A stretch of DNA of 49,251 nt, taken from contig NZ_AUHQ01000013.1 in assembly GCF_000423265.1 (NCBI RefSeq), forward strand, positions 1 to 49,251, read 5' to 3'. The DNA is from Ligilactobacillus saerimneri DSM 16049. Its GTDB lineage: Bacteria > Bacillota > Bacilli > Lactobacillales > Lactobacillaceae. Below are positions 41,370 through 49,251 of this stretch, in pieces. Each line of letters begins with the position of its first letter. Within the stretch, counting starts at the first letter, position 1. Made by a program: the position numbers and the translations under genes. The notes under the pieces are model-generated. The model ran no database searches. It was not told where the DNA came from and was given only the letters and a program-made list of their open reading frames with translations.

Positions 41370-42470
41370 TTATTCTTTAGTATTAGTAGCATTTGTAGGT
41401 GCAACCTTGAGATCTAGCTGCTTATCACTAGCATTCGTAGTCGCTGCTGGCTTTTCAGCAGCGTCTTCAGCCGTTCCCGCCTCACTAATGCCATAAGCAC
41501 TTCGCACCTTGGTAGTTACTTCCGCCATGAAGTCAGGATTGTCTGCTAGGTACTTCTTAACGTTTTCCCGACCTTGACCAATGCGTTTGTCGCCATATGA
41601 GAACCATGAACCGCTCTTGTGGATGATATCTTTTTCCACAGCCATATCAAGTAATTCGCCGGTCTTAGAAACACCTTCGCCGTACATAATATCGACTTCA
41701 GCAACCTTAAATGGGGGAGCAACTTTGTTCTTAACCACTTTGATCCGTACGCGGTTACCAATGATATCTGAGCCTTTTTTAATCTGTTCAGCCCGCCGAA
41801 CTTCTAACCGAATAGTGGAGTAGAACTTCAATGCCCGTCCCCCAGTAGTCGTTTCTGGGTTACCAAACATTACCCCAATCTTTTCCCGAATTTGGTTAAT
41901 GAAGATTGCAATTGTCTTGGTCTTGTTAATCATCCCAGATAACTTCCGCAGGGCCTGGGACATCATCCGTGCTTGTAAACCAACATGGGCGTCACCCATT
42001 TCTCCGTCAATTTCTGCCTTAGGAACTAAAGCCGCCACAGAATCAATAACTATAATGTCAATCGCACCAGAGGTAATCAATGCTTCCGCAATTGATAAGC
42101 CTTCTTCCCCAGAATCTGGTTGTGACAGCCACAATTCATCAATGTTGACCCCTAGTGCCCGAGCATATTTAGGATCAAGTGCGTTTTCAGCGTCAATATA
42201 AGCTGCTGTCCCCCCACGTTTCTGAACTTCAGCTACTGCATGCAAAGCAACTGTTGTTTTCCCAGAACTTTCAGGACCATAAATTTCAACAATTCTCCCT
42301 TTAGGATAACCACCCACGCCTAAAGCTTCGTCAAGAGCAATAGAACCAGTTGGGATCGTTGCGATTTCTGTATTGGTATCAGCCCCCATCTTCATGATGG
42401 AACCCTTACCGAAATTTTTTTCGATTTTTTTCAAGGCTTTTTCTAAGGCCGCTTTTCTTTCGTCCGCCAC
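41370..42470 (-). CDS. recA: Recombinase RecA
   Basis: Forms filaments on single-stranded DNA, promotes strand exchange and triggers LexA self-cleavage. The 366 residues include Walker A GPESSGKT at 65-72, loop L1 ([12 protein letters not shown]), loop L2 ([22 protein letters not shown]) and a flexible Ala/Thr/Asp-rich C-terminal tail. GTG 42470 is the start, 8 bases after AAGGAGG. It is preceded by a promoter and a candidate LexA box in the 78-base gap after cinA. Confidence 0.98.
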   Translation of the reverse strand: MADERKAALEKALKKIEKNFGKGSIMKMGADTNTEIATIPTGSIALDEALGVGGYPKGRIVEIYGPESSGKTTVALHAVAEVQKRGGTAAYIDAENALDPKYARALGVNIDELWLSQPDSGEEGLSIAEALITSGAIDIIVIDSVAALVPKAEIDGEMGDAHVGLQARMMSQALRKLSGMINKTKTIAIFINQIREKIGVMFGNPETTTGGRALKFYSTIRLEVRRAEQIKKGSDIIGNRVRIKVVKNKVAPPFKVAEVDIMYGEGVSKTGELLDMAVEKDIIHKSGSWFSYGDKRIGQGRENVKKYLADNPDFMAEVTTKVRSAYGISEAGTAEDAAEKPAATTNASDKQLDLKVAPTNATNTKE

Positions 42471-42505
42471 TTAATGTGCCTCCTTCTTCCTTCTTCATAC
42501 TTTTT

Positions 42506-42534
42506 ATAATACTGATTTTCACTTCAAAACACAA
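42506..42534 (-). promoter_or_regulatory. Promoter of recA
   Basis: On the minus strand TTGTGT (42529-42534), a 17-base spacer and TATTAT (42506-42511) lie 36 bases before the recA GTG. Confidence 0.5.
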
Positions 42535-42546
42535 GAACAAAAGTTC
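42535..42546 (-). promoter_or_regulatory. Candidate LexA (SOS) box upstream of recA
   Basis: GAAC-TTTT-GTTC on the minus strand keeps the GAAC-N4-GTTC half-sites of the Gram-positive LexA/DinR operator, though the central and flanking bases deviate from consensus. It abuts the recA -35 hexamer, where a repressor would block RNA polymerase. No other SOS box was sought systematically. Confidence 0.5.
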
Positions 42547-42548
42547 CC

Positions 42549-43802
42549 TTATTGCTTTTTGAGTGCCTGTAAAACCATCATCAAGCCAGCTAAAACAGCC
42601 CGCTGCCGTACTTCTTGGCGCGTCATTTTTGGCCAGTGAAATTCCCGGGCTTGTGGTTTTTGATCCTTGAATTGTAGCCCTATCCAAACTGTTCCGGCTG
42701 GAAGTCCGTCCACTTGCCCTGGTCCAGCAACACCAGTAAACGAAACTGCAATATCTGTTTGGGCACGTTTTTGTGTGTGCTGTGCCATTGCTTGAGCAGT
42801 CGCTTGACTTACAACCCCGTTTTGAGCAATCAATTCGTGGGGAACACCTAAAAAACGTTCCTTGGCTTCTGTCGCATATGTCACAAAGCCCCCATAAAAC
42901 ACTGCTGAAACTCCTGGAATAGTCGCTAATGTGCTCTGGAACAAGCCAGCCGTTAAACTTTCCGCTGCCGCAATCGTCAAGTGCTCTTGCTGCAGTTTCT
43001 GGACAAGCACATTGGCTAATGAGTTGTCAGCCCCATGTCCATAATAATATTGACCAGCCCGTTCTAAAATCACGTTGGCACACTGTATTAACTTCTTTTC
43101 AGCCTCTGCACTCGTATTAGCCCGACTGGCCAGACGAATAGTTACCTCACCATGTTGCGCATACAATGCAATAGTCGGGTCAGATTGCTGGGCAATCACA
43201 TCTGCGAGTAAAGCTGCTAGTCGCGATTCACTAATCCCGAAAAAGCGCATCACATGAGTAAATAATGGCTGCAAGTTTGGCAATGACTGACGTAACACTG
43301 GCATAAGTTCTTGTTCTACCATAACCTGCAATTCTTGAGGTGGCCCCGGTAACAAAACATAGTGGGTTTGGGTTGCTTGAGCATAATAATACGTTCCCAC
43401 CGCTAACCCTACTGAATTAGCTAAACTTCGGCCCCCATTGATATACTCCGCTTGTGTGCGGTTATTCGGTGCCGGCACTTCGTTTCGCCCAGCAAAATAG
43501 TGTGCGATTTTGTTGGCAGCTGCCTGGTCGCCCACTAACGGTTGGTTAACAAACCGAGCTACAACCTGCTTAGTAATATCATCAGCAGTGGGACCGAGAC
43601 CACCTGTTATGATCACTAAATCACTATTTGCTTGTGCCTGTTCAAGGGCTGCCACTAAGCGGTGCTCATTGTCCCCAACTGTCGTCCGGTGGTAGACATC
43701 TATTCCTAGCCGCGCCATTTGCTGACTTAAGTACGGTGCATTGGTATCCGTCACTTCGCCCAATAAAAGCTCCGTTCCTACACTAATGATTTCTGCCCTC
43801 AT
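42549..43802 (-). CDS. cinA: CinA family competence/damage-inducible protein
   Basis: The 417-residue protein has an N-terminal MoaB/MogA-like domain (AEIISVGTELLLGEVTDTN, then ITGGLGPTADDITK). It ends in the CinA C-terminal domain (AAAESLTAGL, then VSFTGVAGPGQVDGLPAGTVWIGLQ), which in other bacteria acts as nicotinamide mononucleotide deamidase. It is called cinA from its link to competence and recA in streptococci. The ATG at 43802 is the family start. It lies upstream of recA, in the usual pgsA-cinA-recA order, but recA has its own promoter. Confidence 0.95.
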   Translation of the reverse strand: MRAEIISVGTELLLGEVTDTNAPYLSQQMARLGIDVYHRTTVGDNEHRLVAALEQAQANSDLVIITGGLGPTADDITKQVVARFVNQPLVGDQAAANKIAHYFAGRNEVPAPNNRTQAEYINGGRSLANSVGLAVGTYYYAQATQTHYVLLPGPPQELQVMVEQELMPVLRQSLPNLQPLFTHVMRFFGISESRLAALLADVIAQQSDPTIALYAQHGEVTIRLASRANTSAEAEKKLIQCANVILERAGQYYYGHGADNSLANVLVQKLQQEHLTIAAAESLTAGLFQSTLATIPGVSAVFYGGFVTYATEAKERFLGVPHELIAQNGVVSQATAQAMAQHTQKRAQTDIAVSFTGVAGPGQVDGLPAGTVWIGLQFKDQKPQAREFHWPKMTRQEVRQRAVLAGLMMVLQALKKQ

Positions 43803-43901
43803 TATCTGTCCCTACCTTTGCCTTGTTTACCTCTTATTTTACTCTTTATCCTTCTAAAATATAGATACACATAAAGAGCATTAATTTTTCATCGATTTAC
43901 A

Positions 43902-43943
43902 AAAATAAGGGCTAGACGGAAAAATTCCGCTTAGCCCTTATTT
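43902..43943 (-). terminator. Terminator of the ymfF-to-pgsA operon
   Basis: AAATAAGGGCTA..TAGCCCTTATTT pairs around an inner GCGGAA/TTCCGT stem and is followed by TTTTTG on the minus strand. It lies 10 bases after the pgsA stop codon. Confidence 0.85.
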
Positions 43944-43953
43944 GATGGTTAAT

Positions 43954-44544
43954 TTATTTTTTTCCAAACGAATCAGCAAAAACGTCTCGACTATTATAGA
44001 AGTATTCTACTCCCGAATATACAGTGAAGAATAAGCAAATATATAAGAGAACTTCACCAATTGGAAAGTGTACCGGTGCAAATAAAACATTGTTAAGGAA
44101 CAAGAAGATAATCGCAAACATTTGCGTAAAAGTCTTGATCTTCCCCGGCATAGCAGCTGCCATAACTTCACCATCATTTTCTACGACGATCAAGCGCAAC
44201 CCGGTCACCGCTAATTCCCGACAAACAATAATCGCTGCAATCCATGCAGGCACCTTTCCCATTTGGACCAAAATAATAAATGCTGTCATGACTAACATCT
44301 TATCGGCCAAGGGATCTGCAAACTTACCAAAATTGGATACCAAGTGCCGTCGTCGTGCGATCTGTCCGTCAGCAAAATCAGTGATCGAAGCCACCGCAAA
44401 AATGATTGCGCCTACTAACTGCGTAACTGGTATTACCGTTCCTAAGCAAGTTACTTCGCCCCATTCTAGTGGCAAAAGTAAAACCAGCATAAACAGCGGA
44501 ATTAAGAAAATTCTGATAACTGTCAACTTATTAGGTAAATTCAT
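43954..44544 (-). CDS. pgsA: CDP-diacylglycerol-glycerol-3-phosphate 3-phosphatidyltransferase
   Basis: Makes phosphatidylglycerol phosphate from CDP-diacylglycerol, the committed step to phosphatidylglycerol. The 196-residue membrane protein begins with the typical MNLPNKLTVIRIFLIPLF helix. It carries the CDP-alcohol phosphotransferase motif (Asp-Gly-x2-Ala-Arg-x8-Gly-x3-Asp-x3-Asp) in ADGQIARRRHLVSNFGKFAD and the following DK, and further membrane helices follow. It lies 60 bases after rodZ. Confidence 0.96.
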   Translation of the reverse strand: MNLPNKLTVIRIFLIPLFMLVLLLPLEWGEVTCLGTVIPVTQLVGAIIFAVASITDFADGQIARRRHLVSNFGKFADPLADKMLVMTAFIILVQMGKVPAWIAAIIVCRELAVTGLRLIVVENDGEVMAAAMPGKIKTFTQMFAIIFLFLNNVLFAPVHFPIGEVLLYICLFFTVYSGVEYFYNSRDVFADSFGKK

Positions 44545-44604
44545 CTTAAATATACTCCCTTATCCATTCCTCACATTAACAACCACACGCCTTACAGAGT
44601 GAGC

Positions 44605-45477
44605 TTAGGCCGCTTTACCAACATTGATGATCAGCGTCCGAACAGTTTCGCCATTTCCCTGCTTCTTGTAGTTGAATTCTTGTCCGTTAATTGTCAAACT
44701 CGTTGCTTTAGAATTCCCAATCGAAAGCTTGATTTTAGTAGCGTCGGCTGGAACTGTCACGGTATGGGTGCTCCCGCTGGTCAATGTTCCTTGCCAAACC
44801 TGTGTCCCATCAACAGTAACCGCATTCCATGCAGCTCCGTTAGTTGCTTTCAATGTGATCTTATTCTTTTTAGCCCCGTTCTTTAATTGGTAAGTGTAGG
44901 TGGTACCACTAATATAAGTGATCTTTTGCTTACGACTTGTAACAGCAGATTTAGCCGCCTTGGATGAACTCTTTTTCTTCTTAGGAGTTGTTGAACCATC
45001 GCTTGTTTTTTCAACCTTGGCGGATGAAACATCAATTGGCTGATCCGCATTTTTTTGGTGATTCCCCCAAGCAACGATATAAATCGAACCCAAAATAGCG
45101 ATGACAACCGCCACGATAATGATAGTTGGTAAGTATGATAAAAAGCGTTCCAATTTCGATGGCTGGGATGTCTTTTGTTTTTCCCGCAAAATTGCTGTTC
45201 TAGTCACTGCTTCATTTTGCTTTACTGGTTCAGTTGGTGCTCCTTGACCTAATTCAGCATTGAGTTCAGCCAATAACTCCTGGGGATTTAAATCAACCGT
45301 TTCTGCGTATTGCCGCACAAATGCTTTGATGTAAAATGCTCCCGGTAAAGCTTCAAATCTCCCCTCTTCAATTGCAATTAAATACCGTTTTTGAATCTTA
45401 GTAATTTGTTGTAAATCATCGAGGGTATAGCCCTTCTCTACCCGCGCATTCTTTAGTTTTTCACCAATTTCACTCAT
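44605..45477 (-). CDS. rodZ: RodZ-like helix-turn-helix membrane protein
   Basis: The 290-residue protein (YmfM/RodZ type) has a cytoplasmic helix-turn-helix (MSEIGEKLKNARVEKGYTL, then ITKIQKRYLIAIEEG), one membrane helix at about 127-148 (TIIIVAVVIAILGSIYIVAW), a Ser/Lys-rich linker and an extracytoplasmic DUF4115-like beta domain at the end. RodZ ties MreB filaments to the membrane in rods. ATG 45477 follows GGAGTG; a nine-codon extension of the frame contains that site. It lies between ymfI and pgsA, its conserved place. Confidence 0.92.
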   Translation of the reverse strand: MSEIGEKLKNARVEKGYTLDDLQQITKIQKRYLIAIEEGRFEALPGAFYIKAFVRQYAETVDLNPQELLAELNAELGQGAPTEPVKQNEAVTRTAILREKQKTSQPSKLERFLSYLPTIIIVAVVIAILGSIYIVAWGNHQKNADQPIDVSSAKVEKTSDGSTTPKKKKSSSKAAKSAVTSRKQKITYISGTTYTYQLKNGAKKNKITLKATNGAAWNAVTVDGTQVWQGTLTSGSTHTVTVPADATKIKLSIGNSKATSLTINGQEFNYKKQGNGETVRTLIINVGKAA

Positions 45478-45529
45478 TGAATTTACACTCCGTTTAAATT
45501 TCAATCTCTAATAAAATAATCTGTTTTAA

Positions 45530-45535
45530 AGTATA
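45530..45535 (-). promoter_or_regulatory. Candidate extended -10 upstream of rodZ
   Basis: TGA-TATACT on the minus strand fits an extended -10 about 55 bases before rodZ; the -35 (TTAATC at 17 bases) is weak. It could provide transcription separate from ymfF-ymfH-ymfI. Confidence 0.35.
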
Positions 45536-45570
45536 TCACACAGACCAGCAAAGATTAATATGGATTAAGC

Positions 45571-46299
45571 TTATCTTAACCATCCTCCGGTAACGTAGAT
45601 TGTTTCCCCAGTTAAGTATTGGGCTGCCGGGTCCAAAAGGACCTTAACCCAGTAGCTGATTTCGTTAGGATCTGCAAACCGCCCGGCCGGAATCTCTTCT
45701 GTCACGGCTGCTTTTTCCGCACCGGTAAAAATATCATTCATCGGCGTAGCCACTGCTCCAGGGGCAACCACGTTTACTGTAATTCCTGTCGATGCGACCT
45801 CCTGGGCATACGCCCTAGCAAAGGCAGACAATGCTCCTTTGACCGTGCTATACCCTACTTCCATTGGGCTGCCAGCACCACCATATACCGAACCCAAGAA
45901 AACGATCCGGCCGTGAGATGATCGTGCTAACTTATCCTCAAATTCCTGGACCAAGCGCAGTGGGGTTACCACTTGCATCTGTAACATCGTCTGCAATTTT
46001 ACCAAAGGCAAGTCCTTAAATAAGCTATAATGCGTTGTTCCTTGTGCAAAAACCAGTGCATCTAGAGCAAAAATGTTGCTTGTCAAAGCCGATAAATTCT
46101 CTTCATCAGTCAGATCATATTGCACGGGGATAAATTCTTGCCCGGCATACTGGTGATTAAAATAGTCGACCATTTGCTGAATTGTTTCTTCATGGTGGTG
46201 ATAGTGCAAATATAATGACCAGCCGTCAGCTGCTAAAGTCGTTGCAATTTGCTGACCAATCCCTCCTGATGCACCAATTATCAATGCCCATTTTGTCAT
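45571..46299 (-). CDS. ymfI: Short-chain dehydrogenase/reductase (YmfI)
   Basis: The 242-residue SDR protein has the cofactor motif IIGASGGIGQQIA, the catalytic YSTVKGAL (Tyr and Lys), the preceding serine in VFLGSVYG and the C-terminal YLTGETIYVTGGWLR. It resembles 3-oxoacyl-ACP reductases, but the substrate is unproved for this operon-linked type. It is 12 bases after ymfH and forms part of ymfF-ymfH-ymfI-rodZ. Confidence 0.9.
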   Translation of the reverse strand: MTKWALIIGASGGIGQQIATTLAADGWSLYLHYHHHEETIQQMVDYFNHQYAGQEFIPVQYDLTDEENLSALTSNIFALDALVFAQGTTHYSLFKDLPLVKLQTMLQMQVVTPLRLVQEFEDKLARSSHGRIVFLGSVYGGAGSPMEVGYSTVKGALSAFARAYAQEVASTGITVNVVAPGAVATPMNDIFTGAEKAAVTEEIPAGRFADPNEISYWVKVLLDPAAQYLTGETIYVTGGWLR

Positions 46300-46311
46300 T
46301 TCTCTATCTCC

Positions 46312-47589
46312 TTACTGTGGCACAACCTGGTTGATTGTTAGATTATCAAAGTCGATTATCTTAGTGGCAGCAAGAACATCCGCTAAAGTTACTTCCTGAA
46401 CCAACGGTACTAAGTCAAAAATCGTAGCATAGCCAAACAACGGTCCTTCATACCGGTTAGCAATTGCTTCCAAAGAATTAATGCTCTTGATTGTCTGCCC
46501 CAGAAATTCTTTCTTAGCTAAGGCTAATTCCTCAGTAAGTTTGGCCACAGTCGTTGGGGCAGTCTGCAAAATTTCCTTAATCGCTGCTACAAATGCTTCT
46601 GGTTGCCGAGTATTGCCATCAACCAATATGAAATAAAAGCCCCGTTCCACTTGCAACTCATAATCAAAGCTGTCATCCACTATCCCTTGGTCGTACAACT
46701 CTTGGTATGTTGGGGAGGTTTCCGCAAATAAGAGGTGTAATAACAATTCCAATGCAACCTTCTTCTTTAACCCCTCCCGATTCATCGGTAACGCCTCTGT
46801 ACCCCGGATTCCGAGCATAACTTTTGGCACCTTAACTGCCAAAGGAACCACTGTTTGAGGTACAACTGGTTGTGCAAGGGGCGTAAAGAACCGTTGGGGC
46901 ACAACTTTTTCAGGGAAAGTTTTTTGTGCTTGGTTTTGCTTGATCACTGCCAAAAGTTCATCCGGCACAAAGTTACCAATTACAAACAAGTTCATATTAC
47001 TTGGCTGGTAAAAATATCGATAACATGTATAAAGATCCTGGGCTGTAATCTGTGCGATACTACTTGCACTGCCTGCAATATCCAAACTTAGCTGGGAACC
47101 TGGATAAAGGTTTGCCATTGTCTTTTGATACAGCTGCCATGAAGGATCATCATCATACATTTTTATTTCTTGTTCAATAATGCCCTTTTCTTTTGCCACT
47201 GTTTGTTCCGTAAAGTACGGTGTCTGCACAAAGTCTAATAATACGTTCATACATTCGTCCAGGTGACTTGTAGTAGCAAATAAATAACTTGTCCGTGTAT
47301 AACTAGTGAAGGCATTGGCATCAGCGCCGTATTTCCCAAAAAGATCAAATGCATCATGATCCTTTTTTTCGAAAAGTTTATGCTCTAAAAAGTGTGCAAT
47401 TCCTGCCGGAACCGTTATCTTTTCCCCTTGTTCAGTGGTAAACGTGTCATCAATCGAACCAAAGTCGACTGTCAAAATAGCATATGTTTTATGAAAATTA
47501 GGACGCGCAATCATGTTCACCAATAAACCGTTGGCTAAACGCTCTGTTTGCATTTTTTCCGCAAACAATGGGTATAATGTTTCCTGCAT
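46312..47589 (-). CDS. ymfH: M16 family zinc metallopeptidase (YmfH), catalytic partner
   Basis: The 425-residue protein carries the inverted zinc motif HxxEH as His66-Phe-Leu-Glu69-His70, with the downstream glutamate in EKGIIEQEIKMY. M16 enzymes cleave small peptides inside a closed clamshell, often made of one active and one inactive subunit. Its neighbour YmfF lacks the zinc motif, so the two probably form that heterodimer. The start is ATG 47589, one base after the ymfF stop. The physiological substrate is unknown. Confidence 0.93.
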   Translation of the reverse strand: MQETLYPLFAEKMQTERLANGLLVNMIARPNFHKTYAILTVDFGSIDDTFTTEQGEKITVPAGIAHFLEHKLFEKKDHDAFDLFGKYGADANAFTSYTRTSYLFATTSHLDECMNVLLDFVQTPYFTEQTVAKEKGIIEQEIKMYDDDPSWQLYQKTMANLYPGSQLSLDIAGSASSIAQITAQDLYTCYRYFYQPSNMNLFVIGNFVPDELLAVIKQNQAQKTFPEKVVPQRFFTPLAQPVVPQTVVPLAVKVPKVMLGIRGTEALPMNREGLKKKVALELLLHLLFAETSPTYQELYDQGIVDDSFDYELQVERGFYFILVDGNTRQPEAFVAAIKEILQTAPTTVAKLTEELALAKKEFLGQTIKSINSLEAIANRYEGPLFGYATIFDLVPLVQEVTLADVLAATKIIDFDNLTINQVVPQ

Positions 47590-47590
47590 G

Positions 47591-48850
47591 CTAGTGTCCT
47601 CCTTCTAAACAATATACTAATTGCAGCGACGCCCGCTGCGCTATGGTTACGATATCATCCTTAGTGATATTTTTGATCCGCTGGCACCATTCTGCAGTTG
47701 AATACTGCCGCCCTAGTAAGTTCCCGATCAGGGCCCGGGTGCCTAAAGTCGCTTGGGTATCTTCCCGACTAATCCGTTCATTAATAAGGCTTTTCTTTAT
47801 ATTCTCCACAGTTGCCATTGTGAAGTCCCCCTGTTGGAGGGCCGCTAATTGCGCAGCCACCAAATATTTTACCTTTTCTTTATTGGCAGTTTCTATTCCC
47901 GTTTGGACCCACAAAACATTCCGTAAAACATCAAAATTACTGCTAGCATAATATGCCATACTGCTTTTTTCCCGAACGTTCATAAATAATTTTGATTGAG
48001 GATCGCCCCCAAATAAAGCATTGAATACAATAGCGGCAAAAAAATCATTACTGTTAAGATCCAATGGCAAATGATACATAAAATTCAACTTGGTCTGCTG
48101 TAACTGCTGCTTGACTGTCACTTTTCGGACTGATCCTTGTGCTGGTTGATCATACTGGATCGTACTATCTAGCTTGGTTCGAGGACCCAGGGGCAATGTC
48201 GCTACCAACCCCATAATTATCGCTGGATCAACATCCCCCGTCACAATAATATTGACCTGGTCCTTGGTAACCATCGTACGATAGGCCTGGTACAAGTCTT
48301 GGTTGGTTACATCTTTCAGTGTTGCTGGTGTCCCAAACTGTGGTACTTTTTGGCTAGGATCATCAAAGTAGTGCGATCGCAAGCCGTATAAGGCCATTAA
48401 CCGGGGGTCTTCATCTACTGATTCCATATACGTTGCCAAGTTGCTTTTTTGCAACTTAAAGGTATCCTCATCAAAAGCCCCTTCCTTAACTAAGGGATGA
48501 AAAATCATTTCTTTTAAAAACATCACTGCTTCCTGTACTAAATCTGTATCAGTCTGCAAATATTTATCATGCACTACTCCCGCAACAAAACTTAAACTGT
48601 GGGTCCGTCCGCGGCGATTGATTGTCGTTCCAAAGCTTGCCCCATACATCTGGGATAGCTTCTGAGCAACGGCTTTTTGAGTAGGCCACTTTTGACTACT
48701 TGTTTCAAGCATGTATGCCAGTAACGACCGGGTCGTTAAATAATTTGCATCAGGAATAACTCCCGTAAATGAAACAATGATTTGTGTTGTTGTGAACTGC
48801 TTTGTAGGAATAACCGTTAGTGTTACTCCTGGATAAATTTCTTTTTCCAA
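47591..48850 (-). CDS. ymfF: M16 family peptidase-like protein (YmfF), zinc motif absent
   Basis: The 419-residue protein has the M16 fold layout but no HxxEH. The corresponding region reads LLAYMLETSSQKWPTQKAVA, so it is predicted to be catalytically inactive and to act as a structural partner of YmfH. A typical M16 C-terminal half (LFMNVREKSSMAYYASSNFD) is present. Start TTG 48850 is supported by GGGAGGAA five bases upstream. The right-hand IS begins 61 bases upstream. Confidence 0.9.
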   Translation of the reverse strand: MEKEIYPGVTLTVIPTKQFTTTQIIVSFTGVIPDANYLTTRSLLAYMLETSSQKWPTQKAVAQKLSQMYGASFGTTINRRGRTHSLSFVAGVVHDKYLQTDTDLVQEAVMFLKEMIFHPLVKEGAFDEDTFKLQKSNLATYMESVDEDPRLMALYGLRSHYFDDPSQKVPQFGTPATLKDVTNQDLYQAYRTMVTKDQVNIIVTGDVDPAIIMGLVATLPLGPRTKLDSTIQYDQPAQGSVRKVTVKQQLQQTKLNFMYHLPLDLNSNDFFAAIVFNALFGGDPQSKLFMNVREKSSMAYYASSNFDVLRNVLWVQTGIETANKEKVKYLVAAQLAALQQGDFTMATVENIKKSLINERISREDTQATLGTRALIGNLLGRQYSTAEWCQRIKNITKDDIVTIAQRASLQLVYCLEGGH

Positions 48851-48884
48851 GCAATTTCCTCCCTAACTTTCCTCTTTTGGCTTT

Positions 48885-48890
48885 ATTATA
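48885..48890 (-). promoter_or_regulatory. Candidate -10 box of ymfF operon at IS junction
   Basis: TATAAT lies 35 bases before the ymfF TTG. The matching -35 position (16 to 18 bases upstream) straddles the IS boundary at 48911/48912 and reads TTTTAA or ATTTTA, which is weak. The IS may have replaced the original -35. Confidence 0.35.
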
Positions 48891-48958
48891 TTCTTTTATT
48901 AACAATTTAAAATGGCAGATTGTAAAATTTAAGTTGAACATTTTAGTGGACAGAAAAA

Positions 48959-49019
48959 CCCATAAAGGTCTTTAATGGTGTCGTTACAACATTCCATTAG
49001 AAAGAAGGACCTTTATGGG
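48959..49019 (+). promoter_or_regulatory. Inverted repeat enclosing the transposase start codon
   Basis: CCCATAAAGGTC (48959-48970) and GACCTTTATGGG (49008-49019) are perfect 12-bp reverse complements. TAATGG (48973-48978) and CCATTA (48994-48999) pair inside. The ATG at 49015 lies in the outer stem and the AAGAAGGA ribosome site in the inner bulge and stem edge, so an mRNA starting outside the element would hide its own start. Confidence 0.65.
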
Positions 49020-49251
49020 CACCACTATCTTATCATTTTCAGACCGCATTGTCATCGAAACGCTTCGTCATGAAAAGCGATCTCTTCGATATATCGCTGA
49101 TTACCTGGGCTTTAGTAAGACTACTATCTTTAATGAAATTCACCGGTTAAAGGGTGAATACCATGCGACTAGTGCGCAAGCCGACCACGAAACTAAACTT
49201 AGTTATCGTGGTCGTAAATGCTCATTAACGGCTAACCTCAAGCGACTAATC
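49015..49251 (+). CDS. IS30-family transposase, N-terminal part
   Basis: The 79 visible residues start MGTTILSFSDRIVIETL and contain the IS30-type helix-turn-helix (RSLRYIADYLGFSKTTIFNEIHR, residues about 22-44), which binds the element's end. The catalytic DDE domain lies beyond the window. AAGAAGGA precedes the ATG. The frame is open to the last base, so there is no sign of decay in the part seen. Confidence 0.88.
   Translation, partial: MGTTILSFSDRIVIETLRHEKRSLRYIADYLGFSKTTIFNEIHRLKGEYHATSAQADHETKLSYRGRKCSLTANLKRLI

Larger units (their letters stand above)
48912..49251 (+). mobile_element. IS30-family element, 5' part (truncated by window edge)
   Basis: The first 87 bases are the exact reverse complement of window bases 1-87, and a transposase reading frame begins 103 bases in. 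The far end is beyond the window, so terminal repeats and target duplication cannot be checked. Confidence 0.88.

Noticed and set aside
44024-44602. 192-codon open frame on the plus strand over pgsA
   Set aside because: It is antisense to a complete pgsA with all motifs intact; the frame reflects codon bias.

Overview
The window is a stretch of a low-to-mid GC Gram-positive chromosome, almost certainly from a member of the Lactobacillaceae. The support is the gene content and order: atpBEFHAGDC downstream of tdk-prfA-prmC-sua5-upp; mutS-mutL-ruvA-ruvB-queA-tgt-yajC; ymfF-ymfH-ymfI-rodZ-pgsA-cinA-recA-rny; ireB-ruvX-yrzB; zapA-cvpA-mutS2-trxA; and a MurT/GatD pair. Shine-Dalgarno sites are strong (GGAGG type), GTG and TTG starts are common, and neither tRNA gene encodes CCA. 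I cannot name the genus or species from sequence alone. Nearly every gene is on the minus strand. The exceptions are murT-gatD, yslB and the transposase at the right edge.

Layout. 1-87: end of an IS30-type element, truncated by the window. 92-6664: complete F1Fo ATP synthase operon (minus strand) with its terminator. 6947-11227: upp, then sua5, prmC, prfA and tdk (nucleotide salvage, tRNA t6A formation, translation termination). 11406-13462: divergent murT-gatD (peptidoglycan amidation). 13529-15118: a GC-rich serine hydrolase, a small unknown protein and tRNA-Gln(CTG). 15119-22747: an accessory-looking block. It holds a 377-base gene-free stretch with nested inverted repeats, a complete type I restriction-modification operon (hsdM-hsdS-hsdR, with a very AT-rich hsdS), two proteins of unknown function, and tRNA-Glu(CTC). 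22793-28753: rdgB, yslB, trxA, mutS2, cvpA, zapA, yrzB, ruvX and ireB. 28919-30385: zwf. 30594-39468: the mutS-to-yajC operon. 39567-48850: rny, recA (with a candidate LexA box), cinA, pgsA, rodZ, ymfI, ymfH and ymfF. 48912-49251: 5' part of an IS30-family element, opposite in orientation to the copy at the left edge.

How the genes work together. Most of the window is core housekeeping: energy coupling (ATP synthase), genome maintenance (MutS, MutL, RuvAB, RecA, MutS2, RdgB), RNA modification and turnover (Tgt, QueA, Sua5, RNase Y), cell envelope and division (MurT/GatD, RodZ, PgsA, ZapA) and redox (Zwf, TrxA). The accessory block between the two tRNA genes is the place to look for something undescribed: an uncharacterised 202-residue protein lies just upstream of, and in line with, the restriction-modification operon. 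The two IS ends share an identical 87 bp in inverted orientation and bracket the whole 48.8 kb. The right copy shows a 12-bp inverted repeat that buries the transposase start codon.
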